64,000 bases of DNA from an uncultured Bacteroidales bacterium (lineage in GTDB: Bacteria; Bacteroidota; Bacteroidia; Bacteroidales; FEN-979): the NCBI GenBank assembly GCA_903903985.1, contig CAIVAT010000163.1, positions 73,061 to 137,060 of the forward strand, given 5' to 3'. The notes below the pieces were generated by a model. It was not told where the DNA came from. It saw only the letters and a list, made by a program, of their open reading frames with translations, and did no database searches. Position 1 is the stretch's first letter. The number at the start of each line of letters is the position of its first letter. Both the position numbers and the translations under genes were made by a program. Below, piece by piece: positions 20,011-27,688 of the stretch.

Positions 20011-20381
20011 CCGTTTATTACCCTTCTAATTCCATGTTTCAGAAGTGAAACATTAAAATTGATCAGTAAACCGGGTTTGAATTCCCCGGGTTTCATATAA
20101 GTAAGAATTTGTGCAAGATGCACATCTTTCAATTGTTCAACACTTTTAATTTTCACTACAACTTTTTTCTCGATTAAAAGATCAATCCGATATCCACACT
20201 GAAGTCTTACATCTTCAAATATCAGGGGCATTGGCATTTCCTTTGCTACGGTTAGGCCGGATTTCTGCAATTTAAAAGCAAGGCATTCCTTGTATGCGCT
20301 TTCCAGTAACCCTGGACCTAATGATTTATGAATTTCAAGTGATAATCCGACTATTTTAGAAGCAATAGCGTTCTCATGCAT
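19998..20381 (-). CDS. GxxExxY family protein (PDDEXK-like fold) with altered active site
   Basis: 127 residues containing the family signature 'LGPGLLESAYKECLAFKL' and the basic/acidic core 'CGYRIDLLIEKKVVVKIKSVE'. The family (PF13366) has a PDDEXK-nuclease-like fold; its members usually carry a D...ExK motif, roughly 'DLLVE..VVVEIK'. Here the Glu is replaced by Lys ('VVVKIK', codon aaa where gaa would be expected), so nuclease activity is doubtful. The C-terminus ends 'RRVINGYWE'. It is convergent with, and overlaps the end of, the truncated surface-protein stub. GxxExxY genes are often found as stand-alone single genes that vary in location between relatives, so recent insertion here is plausible. 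The biological role of the family is not established. Confidence 0.85.
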   Translation of the reverse strand: MHENAIASKIVGLSLEIHKSLGPGLLESAYKECLAFKLQKSGLTVAKEMPMPLIFEDVRLQCGYRIDLLIEKKVVVKIKSVEQLKDVHLAQILTYMKPGEFKPGLLINFNVSLLKHGIRRVINGYWE

Positions 20382-20424
20382 GATAAACTTTTTACTGCTT
20401 TATCGCCAATCCGATAAAAAGTAA

Positions 20425-20432
20425 TAGGTTTG
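20425..20432 (+). promoter_or_regulatory. candidate -7 box (TAGGTTTG)
   Basis: Matches the Bacteroidota sigma consensus TAnnTTTG 56 bp before the ATG at 20488. It supports that ATG rather than the TTG at 20458 as the start of the transglutaminase lipoprotein. No TTG -33 element was found at the right spacing. Confidence 0.4.
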
Positions 20433-20487
20433 TTAATAAGTTTTCCGCAAGGAACCATTGGACAAAATTGCGCATAAATCCATTTAT

Positions 20488-23082
20488 ATGAGAAAAAGGT
20501 ACTTCCTGTGCATTGTCATTCCCCTGCTTATTTCCGGTTGCAAAAGCGACCATTTCATCACCGACCAGGCTTACCGGAATAAAGTGGATATGCAGTTTGA
20601 CAAGCAGAAAGATCTGGCTAAAAACCGTTCACTGCAGCTTTTTACGGTTTTTGAACAGGAACTGACAACCCGTGAAAAGGAGGCCCTGGAATTTTTATAT
20701 GCATACAGTTCTCTGAACGACCTTGCCGACTATGACGGATCGTTCTTCCTGAAGAATATTCGGTCATCATTCGCAGCCAGGGATTCCTTCAGTTGGGGAA
20801 AAACCGTTCCCGAAGTCTTATTCAGGCATTTTGTCCTGCCCATCCGGGTAAACAACGAAAATCTTGATTCATCCCGGTGGGTTTTCTTTGCTGCGCTGAA
20901 AGAAAGGATTAAGAAACTTCCCATGAAAGAGGCAGTACTTGAAATCAACCACTGGTGTCATGAAAAAGTGACCTACCGCGGGTCGGATGGACGTACCTCC
21001 TCTCCGCTGGCATCAATGAAAACCTCCTGGGGCCGCTGCGGGGAGGAATCAACGTTTGTGGTTGCAGCTTTAAGATCGGTGGGAATTCCGGCACGCCAAT
21101 GTTATACCCCGCGTTGGGCGCATTGCGATGACAATCATGCCTGGGTCGAAGTATGGGTTGATGGCAAATGGTATTTCATCGGTGCCTGCGAGCCGGATGC
21201 CGATCTTGATCTGGCTTGGTTTTCAAAACCGGCAAAACGGGCAATGCTTGTTAATACAACAGTTTTTGGCGATTATGAAGGCCCTGAAGATGTTTTGCAA
21301 AAAGATCCGTTGTTCACCAGGATCAATGTTCTCCAAAACTATGCACCCACAAAGACAGTCTTTGCCAGGGTAACCGATGAGAAAAATCATTTCCTCGACA
21401 GTGCTATTGTTGAATTTCAACTTTACAACTACGCCGAATTTTATCCGCTGTTCAAAACACAGACCGATAAAAATGGACACTGTTCCTTTACGACCGGCTA
21501 CGGCGACCTTCTGGTTTGGGCATCCAAAAACGGTAAATATGGATTTGACAAACTTGATGTCCGCAAAACCGATACCGTGACGATCAAAATTGACCATGTA
21601 CCCGGGCAAACAATTGATATGGATATTGACCTGGTTCCCCCGGTAGAACTTGAACTCTCGGTTTCTGTCGGCGATTCGGCCAGAAAGCGAAACAATGAGC
21701 GCCTCTCCTTTGAAGATGGACTCAGGGGAAGTTATGAAGCAACCTTTATCGATTCGCTGAAAAGTGCCAGGTTTGCAAAGCTGGCAAAGCTAAACCCGGA
21801 TACACTCTGGTCATTTTTACACAAAAGCTATGGAAACTGGCGTGAATTGACTTCCTTCATCATGCAATGCCCTCCGGAAAAACATTCACAGATTTTTCCA
21901 TTGCTTGAAAATATTTCTGAAAAAGACCTGCGGGATGCCGATACAGCCGTTTTGCTTGACAATATCGGCAATTCCACAAAATCAACCCCAAAGGTTGAGG
22001 ATGTTAAAGACTACGGGAGGTACATCTTATCGCCCCGTGTTGATAATGAATTACTGAGGCCGTATAAACTGTTTTTCCAGACAAAATTCGATGCCGGTTT
22101 TATCAAGGCTTCAAGGCAAGATCCAATGAAGATTGCAGCATGGATCCGTACATATATTTCCATTGACAACAGCGGCAATTACAGCCGTGCTCCCATCACG
22201 CCGGTCGGGGTTTTCGAACTGAAAGTGGCTGATGGCCATTCGGCCGATATATTTTTTGTGGCTATCTGCCGCAGTTTTGGAGTTCCATCCCGGCTTGAGC
22301 CGGCGACAAAAATTCCTCAGTACCAGGCCAATGGCAGGTGGCATGAAATTTATCTGTTCGAAAAATTGCAACACGACAGTAACAAAGGCAAGGTTGTCCT
22401 GTTAAACCCGGCTTCCAACGAAAAGACACCTGAATATGCCATTCAATATAGCCTGCAGCGATACGAAAATGGTTTCTTCAAAACCCTCGATTATGAAAGC
22501 AGCCCCGATGTCCTGTCTTTTCCATGTACACTGGAAGTTCCGGTTGGCCCCTGTCTCCTGGTAACGGGGAACCGGCTCACCAATAGTACGGTCCTGTCAT
22601 CAATCAACATATTTGAGGTAAAATCAGGTGAAACGATTACCCGATCAATAACCCTGCGCAAAAACCAACTGCCTTTGCCCGAGTATGGCAGGATCAACCC
22701 GGCTCTCTTCAGTTTTCCAATCGCCCCGGGTATCATTGTTGCCTGGGTTGATCCCGACAAAGAGCCAACGAAACACCTGGTTGCTGATCTCAGGCAAAAT
22801 AAGAAAGAGTTAGGACAATGGAAAGGAAGGTTGATCCTGGTTTTTCCAACAGAAAAACAGATGAAATCATTCGTGAAAACCGAGGCAGCATTGCTCCCCG
22901 CGAATTTGACTTATTCCTTCCAGTCGACTTTTCCCGTAAACCCGACGGATCTAAAAGCAAAGCAAGGAGGATTAACTAACCTGCCGGTAGTGATTTTCAT
23001 AAATAAAAATGGAATAATAAACTATCTGTCAGAAGGTTACAAAATAGGAATTGGAGTTGAATTGCTTGCATTGATGCATTGA
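20488..23082 (+). CDS. transglutaminase-like lipoprotein
   Basis: 864 residues from the ATG at 20488, which yields a lipoprotein signal (MRKRYFLCIVIPLLISGC); the frame is open 10 codons further to a TTG. The first transglutaminase-like domain has the triad pattern 'WGRCGEES' (Cys184), 'DDNHAWVEVWVDGKWYFIG' (His217) and 'ACEPDAD'. A carboxypeptidase-regulatory-like beta domain follows. Then comes a second transglutaminase-like fold ('SADIFFVAICRSFGVPSRLE' ... 'NGRWHEIYLF') in which the usual Cys position is occupied by another residue, so it is probably inactive. The C-terminus ('LPVVIFINKNGIINYLSEGY') looks like a thioredoxin/peroxiredoxin-type fold. Homologues are widespread, uncharacterised lipoproteins of Bacteroidota. 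It likely acts at the outer or inner membrane face in the periplasm, possibly on peptides; the substrate is unknown. Confidence 0.85.
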   Translation: MRKRYFLCIVIPLLISGCKSDHFITDQAYRNKVDMQFDKQKDLAKNRSLQLFTVFEQELTTREKEALEFLYAYSSLNDLADYDGSFFLKNIRSSFAARDSFSWGKTVPEVLFRHFVLPIRVNNENLDSSRWVFFAALKERIKKLPMKEAVLEINHWCHEKVTYRGSDGRTSSPLASMKTSWGRCGEESTFVVAALRSVGIPARQCYTPRWAHCDDNHAWVEVWVDGKWYFIGACEPDADLDLAWFSKPAKRAMLVNTTVFGDYEGPEDVLQKDPLFTRINVLQNYAPTKTVFARVTDEKNHFLDSAIVEFQLYNYAEFYPLFKTQTDKNGHCSFTTGYGDLLVWASKNGKYGFDKLDVRKTDTVTIKIDHVPGQTIDMDIDLVPPVELELSVSVGDSARKRNNERLSFEDGLRGSYEATFIDSLKSARFAKLAKLNPDTLWSFLHKSYGNWRELTSFIMQCPPEKHSQIFPLLENISEKDLRDADTAVLLDNIGNSTKSTPKVEDVKDYGRYILSPRVDNELLRPYKLFFQTKFDAGFIKASRQDPMKIAAWIRTYISIDNSGNYSRAPITPVGVFELKVADGHSADIFFVAICRSFGVPSRLEPATKIPQYQANGRWHEIYLFEKLQHDSNKGKVVLLNPASNEKTPEYAIQYSLQRYENGFFKTLDYESSPDVLSFPCTLEVPVGPCLLVTGNRLTNSTVLSSINIFEVKSGETITRSITLRKNQLPLPEYGRINPALFSFPIAPGIIVAWVDPDKEPTKHLVADLRQNKKELGQWKGRLILVFPTEKQMKSFVKTEAALLPANLTYSFQSTFPVNPTDLKAKQGGLTNLPVVIFINKNGIINYLSEGYKIGIGVELLALMH

Positions 23083-23102
23083 CACTCCCTTATGGTTGTG
23101 TT

Positions 23103-23621
23103 TTATCTTACCAAAACACACTGCCGTGTGATCACCTGGTCACCGATGGTCAACCGGTAAAAATATACGCCTCCGGGTACTGTCCTGCCACGATCATCAA
23201 AACCATCCCATGAAATTGAATAAGTACCTGAATTTTTTCGGTTCGTCTCTAACATTCTGATATGTTGCCCGTTCATGTTAAGAACCTGTAGTTTTACTTC
23301 AGTTGACCAGGGGATAAAATATTCAAATCCACGACGTTCTTAACATACTGGGTATAAACTTCGCTCACAATGCAGAACGAATCCATTAAAAAAACACTCA
23401 CCGGTCGATCGAGTGGCAGCCCGACATGAATCGTACGATTAAAGGAATCACCTGGATTCATGGTATGCGGGAATGAAGTAAACGGCCTGGGATTCACGCC
23501 CCACATGATAAATTATGTTCTTATTCTTGGGTTCAATGAGAACATATTGCTGTGCATCCAGTTTCAGGGTCATCATGACCATGAAAAAGGCTAAATGAAC
23601 AACAAAAAAGGTTGTTTTCAT
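23103..23621 (-). pseudogene. decayed T9SS cargo gene with frameshifts
   Basis: Reading the minus strand from 23621, a signal peptide (MKTTFFVVHLAFFMVMMTLK) and a short extracellular start run to ~'YHESR'. A second frame then carries 'NPGDSFNRTIHVGLPLDRPV', a typical sorting-domain opening. A third frame, without its own start, reads 'LQVLNMNGQHIRMLETNRK' and 'ISWDGFDDRGRTVPGGVYFY' and ends 'VITRQCVLVR', the FlgD-Ig-like T9SS C-terminal end. All three pieces are in order on the same strand but in different frames, so this is one broken gene: a short secreted cargo whose passenger has been lost. The 5' and 3' parts are clear; the exact breakpoints are not. Confidence 0.7.
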
Positions 23622-23696
23622 ATAGGTCGGGTAGACTGTACGAACCAATGGTTCAAAGGTATTTTACTACAAACCTTACCAAATTGCACTTCAGGC

Positions 23697-24398
23697 CTAT
23701 CCGTGCTTACTGATCTGGATTAACATTTCCGGGTTCAGGATCACGATGTTACGGCCATCAATTGATAGAATCCCGTCATCATTGAATTTGGTAAGGACCC
23801 GGGTGGCACTCTCCCGTGAAAGGCCAATCAGGTCTGCAAATTCCTGCCGTGTAAACGGCAATTCAAACGATTCTTTTTCAAAAATTATCTTTGAAAAATA
23901 GATTATTGCATCGGCGACCCTGCCGTAAATTTTTTTCTGGGACTGGCTCATGAAACGATGAAAGTTGTTGAGGCTGTCACGGCTGACAGATATCAAAATC
24001 TCGTAGGCGAAATTTCCGTTATCACGGATAAGCTGATTGAAGATATTTACATCGATATAACATACTGTAACATCCGTCAATGCTGCATAAGAATAATGGT
24101 TCACCCTGTCGCCAAACAAGGAAGGAAGTCCAAGATAAGTGAATTTACAGACAATCTGTAAGATCTGCTCTTTATCATTGGTGCCTTTTACATATTCCTT
24201 GACCAGTCCTGATTTCAAATAGATGATATGGGATGTCATGGATCCGGCATGTACCAGGATATCCCCTTTTTTAAAGGATGTTGCCCGGCTGTTCTCCCTG
24301 ATCAAATCAAGTTCTTTTACATGTAGGATGGCCGCAGCGCATGATTTCTCCCTGCAATCGCGACACGAATTTACTTTGGTGCTATAATCTGAAATCAT
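23697..24398 (-). CDS. Crp/Fnr family transcription regulator, FNR-like
   Basis: 233 residues: an N-terminal cysteine cluster C12-x2-C15-x4-C20 ('SCRDCREKSC'), a cyclic-nucleotide-binding-like beta-roll (~35-150), and a winged-helix DNA-binding domain with the HTH 'FTRQEFADLIGLSRESATRV' (~183-202). The cysteines recall the [4Fe-4S] ligands of FNR, which suggests oxygen or redox sensing, but a fourth ligand (inside the beta-roll, e.g. the Cys in 'IVCKFTY') is only inferred. It is divergent from a NifX-like gene. A GTGAT-N4-ATCAC palindrome lies between the two, 69 bp upstream of this start, and is a likely site for this protein or a relative. Confidence 0.92.
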   Translation of the reverse strand: MISDYSTKVNSCRDCREKSCAAAILHVKELDLIRENSRATSFKKGDILVHAGSMTSHIIYLKSGLVKEYVKGTNDKEQILQIVCKFTYLGLPSLFGDRVNHYSYAALTDVTVCYIDVNIFNQLIRDNGNFAYEILISVSRDSLNNFHRFMSQSQKKIYGRVADAIIYFSKIIFEKESFELPFTRQEFADLIGLSRESATRVLTKFNDDGILSIDGRNIVILNPEMLIQISKHG

Positions 24399-24466
24399 TT
24401 TGGGTGTGGTTCTTTCCTGAGGTAAATTGCCAAACGCAAAATTGCAAAATTTTTACACACCATCGC

Positions 24467-24480
24467 GTGATATTTATCAC
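24467..24480. promoter_or_regulatory. FNR/CRP-type palindrome in divergent intergenic region
   Basis: The sequence gtgatatttatcac has the arms GTGAT and ATCAC with 4 bases between, matching the TTGAT-N4-ATCAA layout of FNR/CRP-family operators. It sits 69 bp upstream of the regulator gene and 149 bp upstream of the NifX-like gene. Further half-sites (tatcacat at ~24496, tatcacaa at ~24542) are nearby. Autoregulation is an inference. Confidence 0.55.
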
Positions 24481-24628
24481 AATGATGTACGTTGTATATC
24501 ACATAAAGTCAAGTTGACAATCACAGGATCAAATGACTTATTATCACAATAATAGTTTTATTTTGCACAAATGCAGTATCTATTTTTGGTTACTCATATA
24601 AAGATTGTTCAACATATTCCCTGTCCCA

Positions 24629-24970
24629 ATGAAAATAGCCTTTCCTACCGATGATGGAATAACCTTGTCGGTTGATGTTAATAAATCAAAAGGGTTTTTG
24701 GTTTTAACAGTGGAAGGCGGCGAGATCCAGGATGAAGAACTTCGGTGGATCAATCGCGGCGATATACCGGCCACCGGGAAAACCATGCTAAATAACCTGA
24801 TTGATTGTTCATTGATCATCGTCCATGTTCTTTCTCATGGTCTCCCTGAATATTTTAAATTGCAACAAATTGAAGTTGCGTCTACCAAAGAGGTAATAAT
24901 CACTAAATGTATTATGGAGTATTTAAATACAACCTTACTCAGGGAATCCAATACCTGTTGCAGCCCATAA
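24629..24970 (+). CDS. NifX/NifB-associated (dinitrogenase Fe-Mo cofactor) fold protein
   Basis: 113 residues from the ATG at 24629; the frame continues 8 codons upstream to a TTG that I reject because the family begins 'MKIAFPTDDG'. This start, a central 'GKTMLNNLIDCSLIIVH' and a Cys-rich tail ('SNTCCSP') match the small PF02579 family, a ribonuclease-H-like fold that binds metal-cluster precursors in NifX/NafY. Stand-alone members are common in anaerobes without nitrogenase, and no nif gene is visible here, so a role in nitrogen fixation should not be assumed. It is divergent from the FNR-like regulator and shares its upstream region, so oxygen- or redox-linked control is plausible. Confidence 0.75.
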   Translation: MKIAFPTDDGITLSVDVNKSKGFLVLTVEGGEIQDEELRWINRGDIPATGKTMLNNLIDCSLIIVHVLSHGLPEYFKLQQIEVASTKEVIITKCIMEYLNTTLLRESNTCCSP

Positions 24971-25056
24971 TAATTTGTTTATCAATCATCAGGTTTGCAA
25001 TTGTTCAGGAGATCGCCGGTTCTTTGCAAACTCAGTCAACAGAAGGTTAACTAATT

Positions 25057-26523
25057 ATGAATCAAGAGTCCTATTTTAAAAAGTTCCGGAATAATATCAT
25101 CGGGAATCAGTATCGTTTTTATACGCCTTATGGACGAAAAACAATGATCTATGCAGACTGGATTGCCAGCGGCAGGCTCTATCTTCCCATTGAAAAAATA
25201 TTTTCCCGGTCCATCGGTCCGTTTGTCGGCAATACCCATACCGAAACAAGTGAAAACGGGCGACTCATGACCGAAGCCTATCACCTTGCCCACCAGAAGA
25301 TTAAAGACCATGTTCATGCGTCCGCCAGTGATGTGATTATTACGACCGGTTACGGCATGACGGGTGCAATCGTTAAATTTCAACGCATTCTGGGTTTAAA
25401 AATTTGCGGGGAAATATTTCAAAAACCCTGTTTAAAAGAAGCAGAACGTCCGGTTGTATTCATTACACACATGGAGCATCATTCCAACCAAACCTCCTGG
25501 TATGAAACTGCTGCAGATGTTGTAGTCATTGAACCCGCCGAAGATATGCTTGTTGATTTGAACCGTTTGGAGGAAGCATTGATAAAATATAAAGACCGGA
25601 AAATCAAAATCGGCTCCTTCACTGCCTGTTCAAACGTTACCGGCATCCGCACGCCCTACCACGCGATGGCTTGTTTGATGCACCAATATGGAGGATTGGC
25701 TTTTATTGACTTTGCCGCATCCGCTCCATATGACAACATTGATATGCATCCTGACAACCTGCCTGAAAAACTGGATGGAATATATTTCTCGCCACATAAA
25801 TTTCTTGGTGGTCCTGGTTCATCAGGGGTACTTATTTTTGACTCTGCTTTGTACAATTCCAAAGTTCCGGATCAGCCCGGGGGAGGAACCGTCGATTGGA
25901 CCAATCCCTGGGGAGAATATAAGTTTGTTGATAACATTGAAGTGCGGGAAGATGGCGGAACGCCCGGATTCCTTCAGGCTATCCGCACGGCACTGGCCAT
26001 CGAACTGAAAAACCAGATGGGAGTCGCGAACATTCACCAGCGTGAAGACGAACTTGTGAAGCTGGCTTTCGCTGAAATGCAAAAGATTCCCAATTTGCAT
26101 ATCCTGGCCGACAATGTCGAACAACGGCTTGGTGTCATTTCCTTTTATATCCTTCCGATCCACTATAACCTGATCGTTAAACTTCTCAGCGACCGTTTTG
26201 GCATCCAGGTGCGGGGAGGTTGTGTTTGTGCCGGAACATACGGACACTACCTGCTGCATGTCAGCCATGCCAAGTCAAAAACGATCACTGAAAAAATCGA
26301 TCACGGGGACTTGTCGGAAAAACCAGGCTGGGTAAGACTTTCATTACATCCAACCATGAAAGATTCTGAGCTGATCTTTATAACAGATGCATTGAAACAG
26401 ATTGAGAAACATCATGAGCAATGGGCCCTGGATTATTCATACCACCGTCATACAAATGAATTTTCATACAAGGATGGCTCGAATGCAATCATGCATCCCG
26501 ACAAATGGTTTCAATTGGATTAA
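25057..26523 (+). CDS. class V aminotransferase, cysteine-desulfurase-like
   Basis: 488 residues, PLP fold-type I. 'THMEHHSNQTSW' resembles the substrate-side His region of cysteine desulfurases. 'GGLAFIDFAASAPY' carries the PLP-binding Asp, and 'FSPHKFLGGPGSSG' carries the PLP Lys248. 'RGGCVCAGTYGHYLL' lies where SufS/NifS enzymes have their active-site Cys loop. It is longer than typical SufS (~410 residues), and no SufE or scaffold gene is nearby. The next gene is a membrane thioredoxin 63 bp downstream with its own -7 box. Likely a cysteine desulfurase or selenocysteine-lyase-like enzyme making persulfide for Fe-S or thiolation; the exact substrate is uncertain. Confidence 0.87.
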   Translation: MNQESYFKKFRNNIIGNQYRFYTPYGRKTMIYADWIASGRLYLPIEKIFSRSIGPFVGNTHTETSENGRLMTEAYHLAHQKIKDHVHASASDVIITTGYGMTGAIVKFQRILGLKICGEIFQKPCLKEAERPVVFITHMEHHSNQTSWYETAADVVVIEPAEDMLVDLNRLEEALIKYKDRKIKIGSFTACSNVTGIRTPYHAMACLMHQYGGLAFIDFAASAPYDNIDMHPDNLPEKLDGIYFSPHKFLGGPGSSGVLIFDSALYNSKVPDQPGGGTVDWTNPWGEYKFVDNIEVREDGGTPGFLQAIRTALAIELKNQMGVANIHQREDELVKLAFAEMQKIPNLHILADNVEQRLGVISFYILPIHYNLIVKLLSDRFGIQVRGGCVCAGTYGHYLLHVSHAKSKTITEKIDHGDLSEKPGWVRLSLHPTMKDSELIFITDALKQIEKHHEQWALDYSYHRHTNEFSYKDGSNAIMHPDKWFQLD

Positions 26524-26557
26524 ATCGCATAATTATCACTATCTGATTTTTTTTTAT

Positions 26558-26565
26558 TACCTTTG
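26558..26565 (+). promoter_or_regulatory. -7 promoter box (TACCTTTG) before thioredoxin
   Basis: Exact match to the Bacteroidota TAnnTTTG box, 22 bp before the ATG at 26587. It sets the start there rather than at upstream non-ATG codons that lie within the box itself. A clear -33 TTG is not present. Confidence 0.55.
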
Positions 26566-26586
26566 CCGCATAAAAAAAAATCGAAT

Positions 26587-27012
26587 ATGTGGATAACAAT
26601 AATTATTTCAGGGGTTTTAGTTTTATTGGTAGGATTGTTGATTTTGAATGCCCGGCAACGCATGAACAGCCTCGGGGATGTTAAAGACAGTGAAAAGATT
26701 AAAATACTAACCGATCTGAATTTTCAGAATAAGATCAAATCCGGTACGGTATTGGTCGATTTCTGGGCATCCTGGTGTGTGCCTTGTAAAATGATGATTC
26801 CGGTGCTGAATGAAGTTGCTGATGAAGTAAAGGGAAATATTTCCATCGCCAAAGTAAATGTTGACGAACAAAAAGCCACCGCCTCCAAATTTGGAATCCG
26901 GAGCATTCCCACCATGATCCTGTTTCAGAATGGCAGGGAAGTTAAGCGCATCACAGGAGTAAAAACAAAGGATTATTTATTAAAGGAACTGGACCGCAGA
27001 ATCAATTTATGA
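26587..27012 (+). CDS. membrane-anchored thioredoxin-like protein
   Basis: 141 residues from the ATG at 26587. One N-terminal membrane segment (WITIIISGVLVLLVGLLIL) is followed by a thioredoxin domain with the redox motif 'WASWCVPCKMM' and the cis-Pro loop 'IRSIPTMILF'. The anchor puts the thioredoxin domain on the periplasmic side if the segment acts as an uncleaved signal. The stop overlaps the next start (ATGA), so it is translationally coupled to the ArsF-like gene; thioredoxin/ArsF pairs occur in other Bacteroidota. It probably reduces or passes electrons to periplasmic thiol proteins. Confidence 0.9.
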   Translation: MWITIIISGVLVLLVGLLILNARQRMNSLGDVKDSEKIKILTDLNFQNKIKSGTVLVDFWASWCVPCKMMIPVLNEVADEVKGNISIAKVNVDEQKATASKFGIRSIPTMILFQNGREVKRITGVKTKDYLLKELDRRINL

Positions 27013-27443
27013 GAACCATGACGAAAAAAACTATTCTCCTTATAATTTTCATTTTGATGGCAGGATTGGCAATTGGATTTTCCCAGGGGAAATCAGCCGC
27101 ATTGAAACCAGCGGTTGAAGTATATTACTTCCATCCTGCCGAGCGGTGCCCGATCGACCAGTCGATTGAAGAAAACACGCTCCGGTTGATGAAGGGAAGC
27201 TATTCCAGAGAGATCAAAGATGGAACCATCAGGTTTAAGATCATCAACACCGATGATAAATCACAGGCAAAGACGGTGGCTCGTTTTGAAATAAACTCCC
27301 AGGCTTTGTATGTTGTGAAACTCACGAATGGCAAGGAACTCAAAAATGACCTGACACATTTTGCGTTCAGTTATGGCCAGAGTAACCCACGAAAATTCCA
27401 GGATGGCTTAAAAGATGAGATTGAAAAAGCACTGAAGAACTGA
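27009..27443 (+). CDS. ArsF-like (nitrophenyl compound nitroreductase subunit ArsF family) protein
   Basis: 144 residues with a signal peptide (TKKTILLIIFILMAGLAIGF) and the family opening 'VEVYYFHPAERCPIDQSIEE'. Most members I know have 'YYFH..xRCxTCxxIE', a CxxC-type pair in a thioredoxin-like fold. Here the second Cys is replaced (RCPID), leaving a single Cys. It overlaps the thioredoxin gene by 4 bp. The family name derives from one proposed role in aromatic nitro/arsenic metabolism; the real function is poorly known. Probably a periplasmic thioredoxin-fold partner. Confidence 0.75.
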   Translation: MRTMTKKTILLIIFILMAGLAIGFSQGKSAALKPAVEVYYFHPAERCPIDQSIEENTLRLMKGSYSREIKDGTIRFKIINTDDKSQAKTVARFEINSQALYVVKLTNGKELKNDLTHFAFSYGQSNPRKFQDGLKDEIEKALKN

Positions 27444-27514
27444 CAGGACCGGTCACCTTAAAATCTTATACAAGGAAATTAAAATATCGTAAGAGTTCCG
27501 TGCGATAGTGTATA

Positions 27515-27598
27515 TACTTTTGTTTCCGGAGAATGTATTCCTTTAATTACTTTCCTCACTGATAAACCATCCTGGTGATAACGGTTTAAATCACCGGG
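27515..27598 (+). promoter_or_regulatory. candidate -7 box and hairpin in intergenic region
   Basis: TACTTTTG at 27515-27522 fits TAnnTTTG. An 8-9 bp stem (cctggtgat / atcaccggg) with a 10-nt loop lies at 27571-27598. Together they may form the promoter and leader of the downstream KNH-repeat gene; alternatively the hairpin ends the thioredoxin operon. Weak evidence. Confidence 0.3.
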
Positions 27599-27688
27599 GT
27601 CTGTTTGCGGAAAGGATAGTCCATCATACATAAAGTATTGCTAACTTTGAACCATTAAATGAATTTTAATCTTTTAATAACTAAAACC

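Noticed and set aside
24629-24970. Evidence for nitrogen fixation
   Set aside because: Stand-alone NifX-fold proteins occur widely without nitrogenase, and no nif structural gene is in the window.
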